Assembly: GCF_000002995.4 (NCBI RefSeq) | Contig: NW_025062475.1 | Location: 8,312,187-8,376,186, forward strand | Reading direction: 5' to 3' | DNA from: Brugia malayi | Lineage: Eukaryota > Nematoda > Chromadorea > Rhabditida > Onchocercidae | Length of the DNA: 64,000 bases | In this document: positions 1-12,200 of the stretch, piece by piece | Layout: each line of letters opens with the position of its first letter | Position numbering within the stretch: the first letter of the stretch is position 1 | Made by a program: the position numbers and the translations under genes | Notes under the pieces: generated by a model | Database searches by the model: none | Told to the model about the DNA's origin: nothing | The model's input: only the letters and a program-made list of their open reading frames with translations

Positions 1-483
1 GGACGCATTGGTCAGTATGTCCAAGTCATTTTCATTGGTAAGCTTAAAGATTTCGGTTAGTTGAAAGATTTGAGGAAAAATAATGTCTTTTTGAGGGAAC
101 AGTAATTTCGTAAGATATTGTAGATTTTGTACATTTTTCTTTCCCTGATGAAAAGAATCTGATCGAGATAATTCATAAAAACTAAAATGTATTTTCTATA
201 ATTTTGATTCGAAGACCATTTAGATGGTTTTTTTTTTTTTCCTTCAGGAAGTTTAATTCATTTGGTTGAGAACAGAGTGAAATTAGGTCTAAATATGCGT
301 AACACTCGAGAATCGAGATTCATTCTTTTGTTTTTTGGCAAAATATCTCATAAACACATGTATTTCAGTGAAATTTCTGATACTATGGACATTTGTATTC
401 CTGTATCCACAATATACAGACCGGTTTTCTTTACTATTACTCACTTTTCTAAGTATGTTTTTTGTATCCATTTTATTTTCTAA
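1..483 (+). CDS. Possible C-terminal end of an unidentified gene (partial at window edge)
   Basis: Bases 1-37 read as an open partial exon ending at a GTAAGC donor in phase 1. A very pyrimidine-rich acceptor (long T run then CTTCAG) ends at 247. The following phase-1 reading stays open from 248 to a TAA at 481-483. An AATAAA signal at 584-589 would fit a 3' end here. The translated segment is rich in Phe, Ile and Ser and matches no family I recognise. The phase match, acceptor quality and poly(A) signal are the only support, and a chance ORF is quite possible. Confidence 0.3.
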
Positions 484-595
484 TGGTCATCGTGCCAACA
501 GTAATGGCATGCAGACATAAACCTAACATGCAAAAAATGAAAAAGAAGGGAGAAAAATGAATAATATAGTAGAGACGGAAAAGAATAAAGCTTTC

Positions 596-1206
596 TTGTA
601 GCTTAGAGCGTCTTTAAATTACGATTCTATATTATATTTTTTCAAGATTTCAACTTTATGCCACTTCGAAAAATATCGCACTTGTTGTTTAATTCATAAA
701 TGTTTTCAGTTTCACGTTAACTACTTTTTTAATGGTTTCTTTTAGTTTGTCTGATTTGTTTTTTTTAAATGACTGCATTCGTCCTGGTGGTAATTTCTTG
801 CAGTTATTTATGAGTTATGCTGCCATGGAGAAATTTAATATTTTCTGATGTTTTATGTTTTTTGTAAAATTTTTTTATTTTTGGAGTTTAAAATCTTTCA
901 TGAAATCACTTTCATCGTTTGCGATTTTCTATCTTATATTTATTGTAGAAACATTTTGCTAAATTCTTTTCTTCTTCAAATATATAATATATGACTCATT
1001 TTCGAGGTTTTGTCTTAATCTAGTTTTATTAGCAAACTTAAGTGTTGCAGAAGTTTTTACGATTTCTTCGAAGAAATGTTTTGGAAAAGGAAGGGATGAA
1101 GCCGGGAAAATTAAACGGTAAATCCTTCTGAGTCTGAGAACTTAGCACATTTCTGGACATTTTTTCAGTGTTCTTTTGTAGCTTAGAGCTTCTTTAAATT
1201 ACGATT
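596..1206 (+). repeat. Dispersed direct repeat of about 31 bp
   Basis: Bases 596-628 and 1176-1206 share about 31 bp with only one or two mismatches (core TTGTAGCTTAGAGC, then TCTTTAAATTACGATT). The copies are 580 bp apart in the same orientation, in non-coding sequence. Confidence 0.8.
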
Positions 1207-3275
1207 TTAGTTTCGATGTCATAAATGAAATTCTTTTAAAAATATATATTTGCATTGGTTTCATTTTTTCTATAAACTTAATCATGTGGTTGTTAGGTAA
1301 TATTTCTAAAAAGTCTTGCTTCCGCTAAGCTGTTTGATTTCAAAATCTTGGTGATATTTAATTTTGCATATACGACGGAAAGTCGAAGATTAATCGGAAA
1401 TTTTGGGAGTCCGGGGGATGATTGAAAAGTAACTCGAATGCAAATTTGCTTCACAATAAGCAATATATTGAAGCATTTGAAGTTCTCGTTAGACAGAAAG
1501 TAGCTATTAATGTATAAAGTCGATTTGACAGTCGCAAATGTCGTGACGCATGTTTATCTGTTATTTCAGAAGAGAAACTAAACAAAACGACAAATAAATA
1601 AGTTTAACAGTTTTTTCTTTCGCACATAGTAGTGAAGGATTTGGTAACTAACTGCTTACAATTGAGTTGATGAAAAAAATATGAGTCCTACACAAATAAC
1701 AAGTCTCTTTTTTTTTTGTTTATTTTTGATATTCGCCCAGAAATGAAAGATTTTATTCAATTAGAATTTAGAATAATGTTGGGAAATTATGTACAGTTTT
1801 CATCCTAAAGTATCATTTGATTCAGAGCATTCACTTTGTCTTCAGCCACATCTTTTTCATTATTGTATATGTTCGAAAAAGATTTTGTTTCTCGGATTTG
1901 TTTAAATTTCCCATTCCACAGCAAGGATTTGGAACATCATTTGTCCATTTTCGATATGGGAAGCTGGGTTGATTTAGCAATTTAATCCATTAGAAATATG
2001 TCTTGTGCATTAAATTAAGAGAAAATAATTGAATTTCGGAAAGATCTGAAACTGGATTTTACGAAACAATTTTTTGGATACTTATAGCTCACGTTTACGG
2101 ATATTCAATGAATTCTTCGAATCAACATTTCCAAGACCATCATGAAATTCTTGTCGAAGTTACTGCTGGAGAAATCATACATAAGTTTATTTAAAATATT
2201 AAAAAAATATACTTTTCTGATTTTTGATGGAAATGTAAGGACATGAAGATCGAGAACAGTTTTCTTGTTGGGGAAAACATTTATAGCATTCGAACACTAT
2301 GTTTAACATTAGTACCCCGCTTCGTTTATTTCGTAAATGTGTGGAAGTGATGGTCGTTTGAATAGATTGGTTCATGATTTCCTCCTCATTCTCTGTTGTG
2401 TCGCATAGATCGTATTATGAATGACGTGCACGTTGATACTGAATTGATATTGAACAGATCTCGGTTAATTCAAAGGAAGCTAAAAAAAAAGGAAAGCGGC
2501 ATCCGTCAAAGGAGTAAAAGTTAAAAATCCTAGCAGATGCTTCTGAATGAAGAATGACAAATAACTAAGATAAAGTGAGAACAGTTTACATAATAGTATC
2601 TTAAACACAAGAACCAAATGGGATGTATCACTCTAATTCATCATTAAACAGACGGGTTAGAATTGAATTAGCTATTGAAAATCTGCAACCAGATTAATGA
2701 AGAAAGTAGTGCATACCTCAGTGACCTATAACTGATGGTACAATCTGGGGAGGAATGGCAATTGCTGCGGAAGAGATTTAATAATTTCATTTGTTTTCCG
2801 TGATAAAAAGAGACCCAGAAAACTTGGGGAGTCATTCCGACTGGTTGGTAGATATTTGTAGTGTTTTCACTTATTTGTATTGGTTCATTTTACGTTTTGA
2901 CCTGCATATGCATTACTTATTTTTCATGTAATGCATCCATCCCTGTTTCCAATGTAATGTAAACTTCCAAAATATAAGTACATTATTGGGTTTGTGGCAC
3001 ATTTCAGACATTATTTGGTTAAGAGTGTTAGTAGTAGCTATTTTAGAGAAAAGTAATTACAGTTGCGAAGTCAAAAAAAGTATGCCATGGTAATGATATT
3101 GTAGATAAAGTGCTTTTCAGCATCTTGAAAATTCCTGGATCTTCAAAATTTTAAAGAAATTATGTTTTCGAGTTTGAGTTTTACTTCTCATGTCTATGAG
3201 TGAAAATAATTTTAAAAGAATAAATTTCTGTTTTTGAGGGAATAAAATTCATATTGCTATTTGCTTGATGGGCAG
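630..3275. other. Intergenic region upstream of smg-6
   Basis: AT-rich sequence without a supported gene on either strand. The only coding-like stretch is a 35-codon ATG ORF at 2417-2524. It is rich in Arg and Lys and could be a 5' exon or upstream ORF of the next gene (donor-like AGGA|GTAAAA inside it), but I could not connect it in frame to the exon at 3276. Confidence 0.5.
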
Positions 3276-6200
3276 ATGTCTAAAGATTCGCCAAAAACAA
3301 CGCGAAATGATAGAACACGTAAGGTTCGCCCTACTATGCAGCTTTACTGTCCTAGAATGTTAAGGACCGCTGCAGTTGACAGAAAGGTGGATTCCAGAGA
3401 GAAAAATGCGAATACCGAACATTTAGCGAAGTCAGTGAATACTGTAAAAGGTAAATTTTTGCAGTTTTGGGGTTTAGCATGAATTTCGGGAAGTTCTAGG
3501 AAGATCAGAGTCCATTCCGTCAGCTGGTAATAAGTGCCAGAAGAATTTTGCTAATGATTTTTTCATTTCTATTAAATGTGAAGCGATTTCAAAATAATAT
3601 TTAGGAAAAGTCGTGAGAAGAAATAGTTTTAATGGGTGGGGTTAATTTGAGTATCTGTGCGCTATGTTTCTTGTATCTAGGATTGCTTAAATTTTCATAG
3701 TCTCGCTTAACAGTTTAAATTTCGTATTTTTTCAGATTATGTTAATTTGAATTCTCATGTTGATAGTCTTCTACGCAATAACAACTGTTCATTAAATGGT
3801 GGCACATACAAAGTGGGAGAAAATTCTAGTGAATCATTGCGAAAAAGCAGCAACAGCATCAACAAGTTTTACGATCATCTTGCAGACAATTTTGGTTCTC
3901 CAAAAAGACGACCTGGCAGACGAAAATATTCCAGTTCTAACAATTGTTACGTATGTTTTTTCCCTATTTTCACCTTTAGTGCTTAAATCGGCATTGGTAT
4001 TTATTTACTTGAACTGTATCTAATTGTTCTGAATAGAACGTAAGCATAGCCTTTAATTTTCTTAATTCAATTAATTCAAAGACTAATTTAGGAAATTTTA
4101 GTTTTCTTGGTAATCTGTGCTATACTTCAGTTCTCTGTGTTCGACAACAGTCCAGATTCTTCTACGGCAAGACTCTGGACTGCTGCCACGCATATTTGCA
4201 GTCAGTTCTTTAGAAAAGACAATCTTAACCTATATTTGTTGTTATATGTGTGTTGATAGATATGTTGTAATATTGACGTGCGCTGTTTATCTTTAAAAAA
4301 AGAATGCAAAAGATTTATCCGTTCCTATCAAAACTAAGCAACGCTGTTTGTTAGATTTTCGAAAATTATTTGTTTCAGTGATCTCTAACAACAATTTGAA
4401 ACATTTCGTATTATTTTGCTGTTTTAAGTTTGCTTACAGTCTATTGTGATATATTTTAGAGCTCTGAATCACTTTGTGAAGGCTGTTCTACAGATAATGA
4501 AATATATCATTGTAATGGCCCTGCAAGTTCACAAATTGGAAGCAAAGTATCTTCACGGAATCAAAAAGAAACATTCGATCAAAATTCAGCTCTTCCAGGT
4601 GTTAGTATTTTTGATTTCTGAATTGGTCTTAATCGTTTGGTTTTTGAATTCGAGATTAAATTTTTCATCTCAAAATCGTTTTTTTGTTCTGGACATAATT
4701 TTTTCAGCTGTTGGGAAACATCTTGGAATATCATACACTTCTTGATGAATATTATTTAATTTTTAATATCCGTTCACTTTTTTCAGTATTTTGACACTCT
4801 TTTTTTTAAATTTGTTTCCAGGAACATAGCTTATTCAATATTTTTTTAAAATTAGAAAAATTAGAGTAAATTGATATTTCATGTATCGCTAATAAGTTTA
4901 TGTTCAATTCTCATGTATTTTCTTCTACATTTTTCCCACCACATTTGAAAAGTATCAAAAAATCTAAATGTCATTTCATCAGAAATTTTTCTTGAATCCA
5001 TAGTAAGAAATTTGTTTCACTTTTTTAGAATAACAGTAACAGTTACCAGAAGAAACAGTACTCATTATTGACGATATGCTGTTATCACAATAAGACAGTT
5101 ACTGCAGTATAAATGGAAGGTGTAACCCAAACAAATATTTCAGCTTATCATTGCTCTATGGTTTTGGTGATGTGTAGAACAGTTTAGAAAATTTTAGAAC
5201 TAATTCTTTTCTAATAATGCTATAAGAAGAAATGCTTTTGGACTATGTAAGGGAGTTTTTTGTTTGATTGTGTATAGTGACAGATGGTAGGTCGTGATTC
5301 AAATTTAACCAGTAAAAATAAATGTACCGACAAAGCAGGTGATTTGTAACACTAAAAGTCACAATTTGATGAGGGATGTTATTTAATCGAATCCATAAGT
5401 ATTTTCCGATCTATCAGATCCGTGTTAGCTCACATAATTTATCACCTAATGATAGATAAAAGGGAACTGTAGAAAAGTGTAGGGGGTTTCGTCATTTAAA
5501 AATATATGTGGAGAAGGTTCATTTAAATGAGCAAAACAATGATCCTTTTGGTTTCGTCGTAATGATCACTGATGATTTTTTGATCAGTACACGGTAATAA
5601 AATATGGAAAGATAGGGCTTGCCAGCAAACATTTTTTTTTTGTTAGTTGTCTGTTTGAACCAGTAGAATCTGTAAAGTATTTCAAAAAACTGTCATTGTG
5701 CGCTATTGTTGTTCTATTTATATTTTTCTTAAATTTCATTCAGGGACCGCTATACGCTGATGGAACTGGTCTAAGCCGAACAAGCTTTGACCGTCGTAGT
5801 CCACTAAATCGTCAGCGAGACTGGTCTTTCAGAAGCAATCAGTCGGAAGATTTCAAGCATTGTCGCCATCGAAACAACAAAAATAGTTGTATCGACCGAA
5901 CTAGTAATATACCACAAGATAATCAGGTCTTTCGATGTAATGTTAACTAAAAATCAGTTAGATGAATTTTATGCAAAATACATATTACGCGTTTCGAAAA
6001 TGCGAGTTTCTTTTTTAGTCTGCTTAGCATGTGTAACTCTATACAAAAATCAAAAAAAAAAAAAAACAGACAAACAAACAAAAAATAAAAATATCTATTA
6101 AAGCTTATTTCCATGTAATCCTTTAAATCAGTAGAACTTGGGAGAACTCGAGATTATTAGTTCCTTGCACGATCTTTTTGATTAAGTTAAGCATAATCTA

Positions 6201-9200
6201 GAGGCCTGAATTTTTTGATATATATATGTATAGAGGGGAGAGACAGAGATTTCTATTATTTTTTTACTTTTCACTCGTGCAATGGAAATGAATAAAAATC
6301 AAATTAAATGAGCTACTAGATATTTTAGGTCATTTGAACACGAGCATGGTATTTGTTTGATTAAATTCTTGATTTCTTTAGGTTGCTGAAAGGAACGAAA
6401 TTTTGACGAACAAATCTAAAGCAGTATCAAAGCATATATCCTTTCAGGTTTTTTGGCCGTTTTCTTAATTTAGAATATAATGTTTATAAGATATGAAATA
6501 TAAGTAAAAATAGCCCCTAACTTCCTATGTGGAAGTTTTTAATACAAGAAAACATGAATAATCTACATTGTCGAGGTCACCTTTGTTCTTCTTTTCTATT
6601 AAAGTCATCCCCAAAGTCTATTTAAAAGATGTTCTATTTTTTTAAAGTTAGGGTTCATTGTCGGGGAACATCATAGTTCGTTTATCGTTATAGTGGGAAT
6701 ATGAATTATCTAGAAGTAGTCTTTTGCTGCTAAGATTTGGCTTCTTTCCAAACATTCACACTCTTGGAGTTCTGTTTATTTGACATCTCTCTATTTATGT
6801 TTTTCTTTTACAGATGGTTTCTTCGAATATTTATTGTTGCTTTCTTATTTTCGAACTTCTTGGAGATACGATGAAGCAAATTACTTATATTTTTTTTTTC
6901 CTTTAGAAAGATTGTGCTTACTCTTAAGATCAATTTATAAAAGCAAAATTATATAATTCAGTTGGTTTTCATTTAGGACTTATATGCTAGTCTTGATTCG
7001 ATCGATTTGGCTTCATTTGACTGGAGTTCAGAAGTGGAAGCTGAGGAACGACGTAAGGTAGCTTTTTTTTTAAAAAAAAATAATTCCTTTAGTATTAATA
7101 TTCATTAAAATTCATTATTCATTAAATTCATTAAAATAGCTTTTCTGAATACTTGAAAAATTTTGTTGATGCGACATTCATGTATAGTCACGTAATTCGA
7201 TGAGAAGAAAATTAGACAAAGTAAAATTTTTCAGAAAGAACGAGAGGAAGAGGGACGTACAGCTGAGAAACACCCATCACAAACAAACCCCTCAGGTTCT
7301 CAGAATAAAAGATCTCGACGTGCTCTCGAATCTCTTTCTAAATTTCAAAATCGTTCAGGAGCTAGCAATGGTAGTAATGGTTTTAGTCGCTTATACTCTA
7401 GAAACGTTAAGCTTCCATCGGTTGGGCGTGGACGTCGTTTTACTGATCTATCAAGACAGCGAAATGGTGATTTTACTTTCTCCTAAAAATTTTTGAATTT
7501 AATAGTTGATTCAAAGCGTATTTGCATTTGCAAAGGTCCATCATGACTCCTTTTTTTTTTTTTTTTTGCTTTTTACAAAGCGGTTTTTTTGAACCTGGTT
7601 TTTAACAGATAGCTTCACAAGTCAAGCATCAAGTATTGCCGAAAGTATCGAAGAACAGAGTGACGTGGAAAGTGGCAGTGGTGAAAGAACACCAACTAAC
7701 AATGATAGAAAGACGACATTAAATTTTTCTACGCAAGACAATGAAAACAAAGTAGAAAGCTCTAATCTGAATGTTAACCAAGGTTTTTTTTTTTCAATCC
7801 GTGGAAAATGCATCTCTATTTGTGTTTACAAGGAAGTATGAAATTTTTTCATTTTATATTTCATTTTATTTCAATTTTTTCATTTTTTCAGTATGACATT
7901 TTATAATCTTTTTTATTCAAAAGACTCTTTTTTTTCAGAACATGCTGAAAAAATTTCAGTTAGACTATTGGGATAGTAAGGAAATTTGTCCTTTTTGTTT
8001 TTTAGTTCCCAGATCAGATGATTCAACTATCAATAATACACACCGGGACGGACATGGAAATAGAGGACGAAGTAAACGCGAAAATCGGTGGAAAATGAGG
8101 TTAGTTTTCAAGAGATTGGTGAAATGAAAAGGATGAATTAAAGTATTTTTGTTCCAGTTTTACTTATTTTATTCGTTTATTTTCTAGCCTTTAGCTTCTT
8201 TAACTTTTCAATTGTGAAGTCTTCTGCTTCTGTAAAAATTGATAACTTCATAATAAAATATCTAATACAGAATTTTCATATTGCATTATTCAGGAAGCAG
8301 CACAATCTAGGAGAAATAGAAGTAGTTGTGGAGCGTAGATCTACCACCTCACAGTATACTCGGAATAATACGCGCACTAGTAACAGAGATAGCGACTTGA
8401 GGTATTACAATAAAAATTTTATGTGAGGATTCCGCTGTGGATAATTTTAACTGATATTTTAATATTGTTAATTCTTATAGCTTCAATGTGTAGCTCTTAG
8501 TGATTTTACTTTAGTGCCCCATCATCTAATATCCTGAAAGCGACATCGTCTGCACCCATCAAGGGTATTAGCGGACTGAAGAATGTTGCGTCGAGAAACT
8601 TTCGAGAGGAAGAGAAATATTGTGATGTACCATCCTTATCCATTGGATCAGCAACTCTTCTGGCGGAACTTTCAAATGGTGGGTTTTTTATATTTTAAAA
8701 CTTATATGTTCCCTTATAAAAACTTATATGTTCTCAAAAAAAAAAAAAAACTAGATATTTCATTTTTTTTTTCCAACTAGGGCATCTCAATTGCATAGAT
8801 TTCCAAATTTTAGTTGGTTTTTGAAATTTAAATGCATAATGCTTCAGAACCACTGAAAGCTTCAGAATCATCATTGGGAAGGACGAAAAGTAATAGATTT
8901 CGAAGGGAATTACCACCTACTGAATGGCCAATACATTTAGAAATTTCATGCAAAGAGGGTCCACAAATTCAGATACTGAATGACACAATTAATCAGTTGA
9001 TCGAGCGAATAACAGAGTTTGCGGATCTAAGTGCTGGTGAAGAAATCCTAGTGGCCAGGTTCATTAGATTTTTCGTGATTTTCTGCAATGATGTCGTTAT
9101 AATATAAAAACATAATATAGAGTGGTAGTAGTGCTGTCTAATGAGAAATGTTAGAAAGATCGTTTTTTTTTTTTTTGAGTTCCACGGCTGTACCTGGTTG

Positions 9201-12200
9201 GTATTAATGAACTGGACTATATATGAAGTGAAAAGACAATGAGATTTCATTTTAATAGAATCACACAAATGATCAAATGTGCCAGAATCTAAGTCCTCTG
9301 GAACTCCCGTCTTCACGAAGATTTAGGTGTTAATAATAATAATTATTCCAGTGAATCATTATCGGAACTTTATCTATCAATTGTGACAAGAAATATCAGT
9401 TATACTTATACAATGAATCTGGAGCAACATTTATGGAAACAGTGCTTTTATACGTCCATAGAAGCTTTGCGCGCTGCAAGCAATTCAACGGGGAATTCCT
9501 CTCGCATTTTTCGCACTAATTTGTCGAAACTTATCCAGCAGGTTTTACATTTCTTAACTTGTTTTTGAAAAATAAGATGTTTTCTACAGAGAAATATATA
9601 AAATATTTGTCTACCAATCGTATATTAGCAAATATAGCAATGCTTGATTTACAGTTGTCTTGGTTACCACCTGAAGCTATCATGTAATCCGGAATTAAAG
9701 TTGCAATTAAGACCTGGGAGCTACTCAAGCATTCCTTAGTGATGATAGCGAGCACGGCGACATTTTTAAAAGAATTAGAGACTAATAATCATATTTTTTG
9801 GTCTAAGCACAAAATTTTCGCCCCGGAAGTTTGATAATTTTTAGTCTTCCAAAATTATTAAGTAGATAAAATAGCATTGCTGAAACATGACGGTAGAATA
9901 GAATATAGTCCAAATATGAGAAAAGTTGATATTAGTTTACAAAAATTACTTTATTAATTTCAGTGTTCAATTTAAACCTGAAACTGCTTTTTTTGTAATT
10001 TTCTGATTTATTTTTTACAGGGTCTAGCTTTTTATGCACTGCTGTTGAACAAATATGAAGTAGCATTTGGTTTTATTATCGATGACTATCTGTACTGGCC
10101 TTCAAATCTACCATCAGATGATTTCGCTGGATGTGTACTGACTGATTCTGCGATTCATGAAGCAACGGACCACATCATTAAGGTTGGCGTGATTTTCAAT
10201 TTGGCCTAATGCTTCTGTTTTGATGTTTTCGTCTTTATCGCTAATTCCCAAAGCAAAATGTTTGACATTAATTTTAGAATAACGGACAAAAACTTGTAGT
10301 TGGTATCATATTTTCCAAATACTAATTTTATTAAATCAATAATACTTAATAGCTACTAAGACGGAATAGCCGACTATCAAGAACAATCAAGAAAACAAAG
10401 ATAAATTATGAATAATGTTCGTTATAATTGATCTTTTTCATTAGTTTCAAAGGAAATGTCATTCTATCACATCTGTAGTGAGGTGTATCAGACATTTGCT
10501 ACCTTTTTTCGCCTTCAAAAATTCTGTGCAATTAGAGTACTTTGCATTTTCAGGTAGCTCTGTTATCTGCTCAAAGACTAGCAGTTTCAGTTGGTGATTT
10601 GCATCGTTACAGTAGCATGGTTTCAGGTATTAAAGATTATTCACATGCAAGAGTGTAAGTTTATGCTTTTCATTTTCTAATTTGAGATCCATATTATAAG
10701 AAGTAATCAAAATGTATATTGCAATTCTCTATGTTCATTCTCTCCACAAAAATAATTATGATTTGATTCATTTAAATTTCTTCAATAAATTTTTGATTGA
10801 TTTCTTCTCGAAAAATAATCTTCTTTAAATTTTTAGGTGGTATCAAAAAGCAGCACAGTTGGCTGCAGGGAACGGACGTTCTTACAATCAGTTGGCTCTC
10901 CTCGCTGTTTATGAGGTCTATTAATTTACACTCAAATCTAATAACTATTTGGTGTTTTTTAATTTTAAAATAGCACTCAGGAATCCATATTTTATAGTGG
11001 ACTCCTCGACTGATTGACTCATTTGCTTAACTTCTCATTTAACTGAATTCTGGGCGAGAGTTTTACTCCTATCTCTAAGGAGATTTTTCTTATCTTACCT
11101 AAGTAATACAGATAAATTTATGTAGGCTGGATCTTCAAGTTACAGAGTTTCTCATTTTTAGGCAAATTACAGCATTAGGGAGAAGTATTTTTATAAAAGT
11201 TGTAACGAACTTGCAGTTTATTGTTCTTTCTCCTCAATATCATTTGGAGTTAGTGGGCAAGAGATCTGATTCAATTTTATAATAATAAACACAACGCAGA
11301 ATAAAATACTGATTATTTATTTAAAGCACACGCAGTATCGTTGATTAAAATGCATTCTTGAGTTTTTAGTGGATCCTTCATGCAAATGATATTTTTGTTT
11401 AAACCTTAACAAAAATAAAGGATTTTTAAAAAACGGACAAAGGATGCTAATTCGAGATCATTTTGGCTGGAACACGATGATGTTTTTAGCATTAAACGAT
11501 GTATTTTAGTAAAAAGTTTTAATTATTGTATGAGTTATTATTGTATAATATGGATTGTTCAACAAGCGTGGCTTTTTTTTTTTTTTTTTAATTTAAGAAT
11601 ATTCTATACATAAGGGTAGTAATCGTATTGCAAAAAAAAAAATATTGCTCCTATTGAAAAAAAAAATATTGCTAAAAAGTATTATCTTTAATTTTCACTG
11701 CTTATTCTATTATCGTCGTTAGTTGTGATATTTATTTTGTTAGTATCTGCTCTTCTGAGAAGTGTTCCCGTGACATTACTATTTTTTAACAATTTATGGT
11801 CATTGTCGGAAACTTGTAAATTGTGCAGGTTTGCTTAAGTTGCTGTTATGTAATTTGTCTATATTTTTCTAGCATTTTCCACAAGTACAAGTAACGTTTT
11901 GTCATATTAAAAAAAAATTACTTAAAATTATGAATAAATTTTTCTTTTACAGTCAAAATGGATTGATGTAATATTCTACTACGTTCGGGCATTGGCAGCA
12001 CGCTATCCTTTTGAAACCGCGCGACAACCACTTTTCACCGCTTTCAGTCATGTTCAAAAAAAGGTCTATTGAATTAGTTGAATTATATCACATACTAAGC
12101 TCTGTAATACAGCGTTGGTGATATAAACACTGCTTTGTTTCGATTAATCAGGGGAGAAACTGAGATTTTTTAAAGAAATAGTTTGCTGAAGTGATAATGA

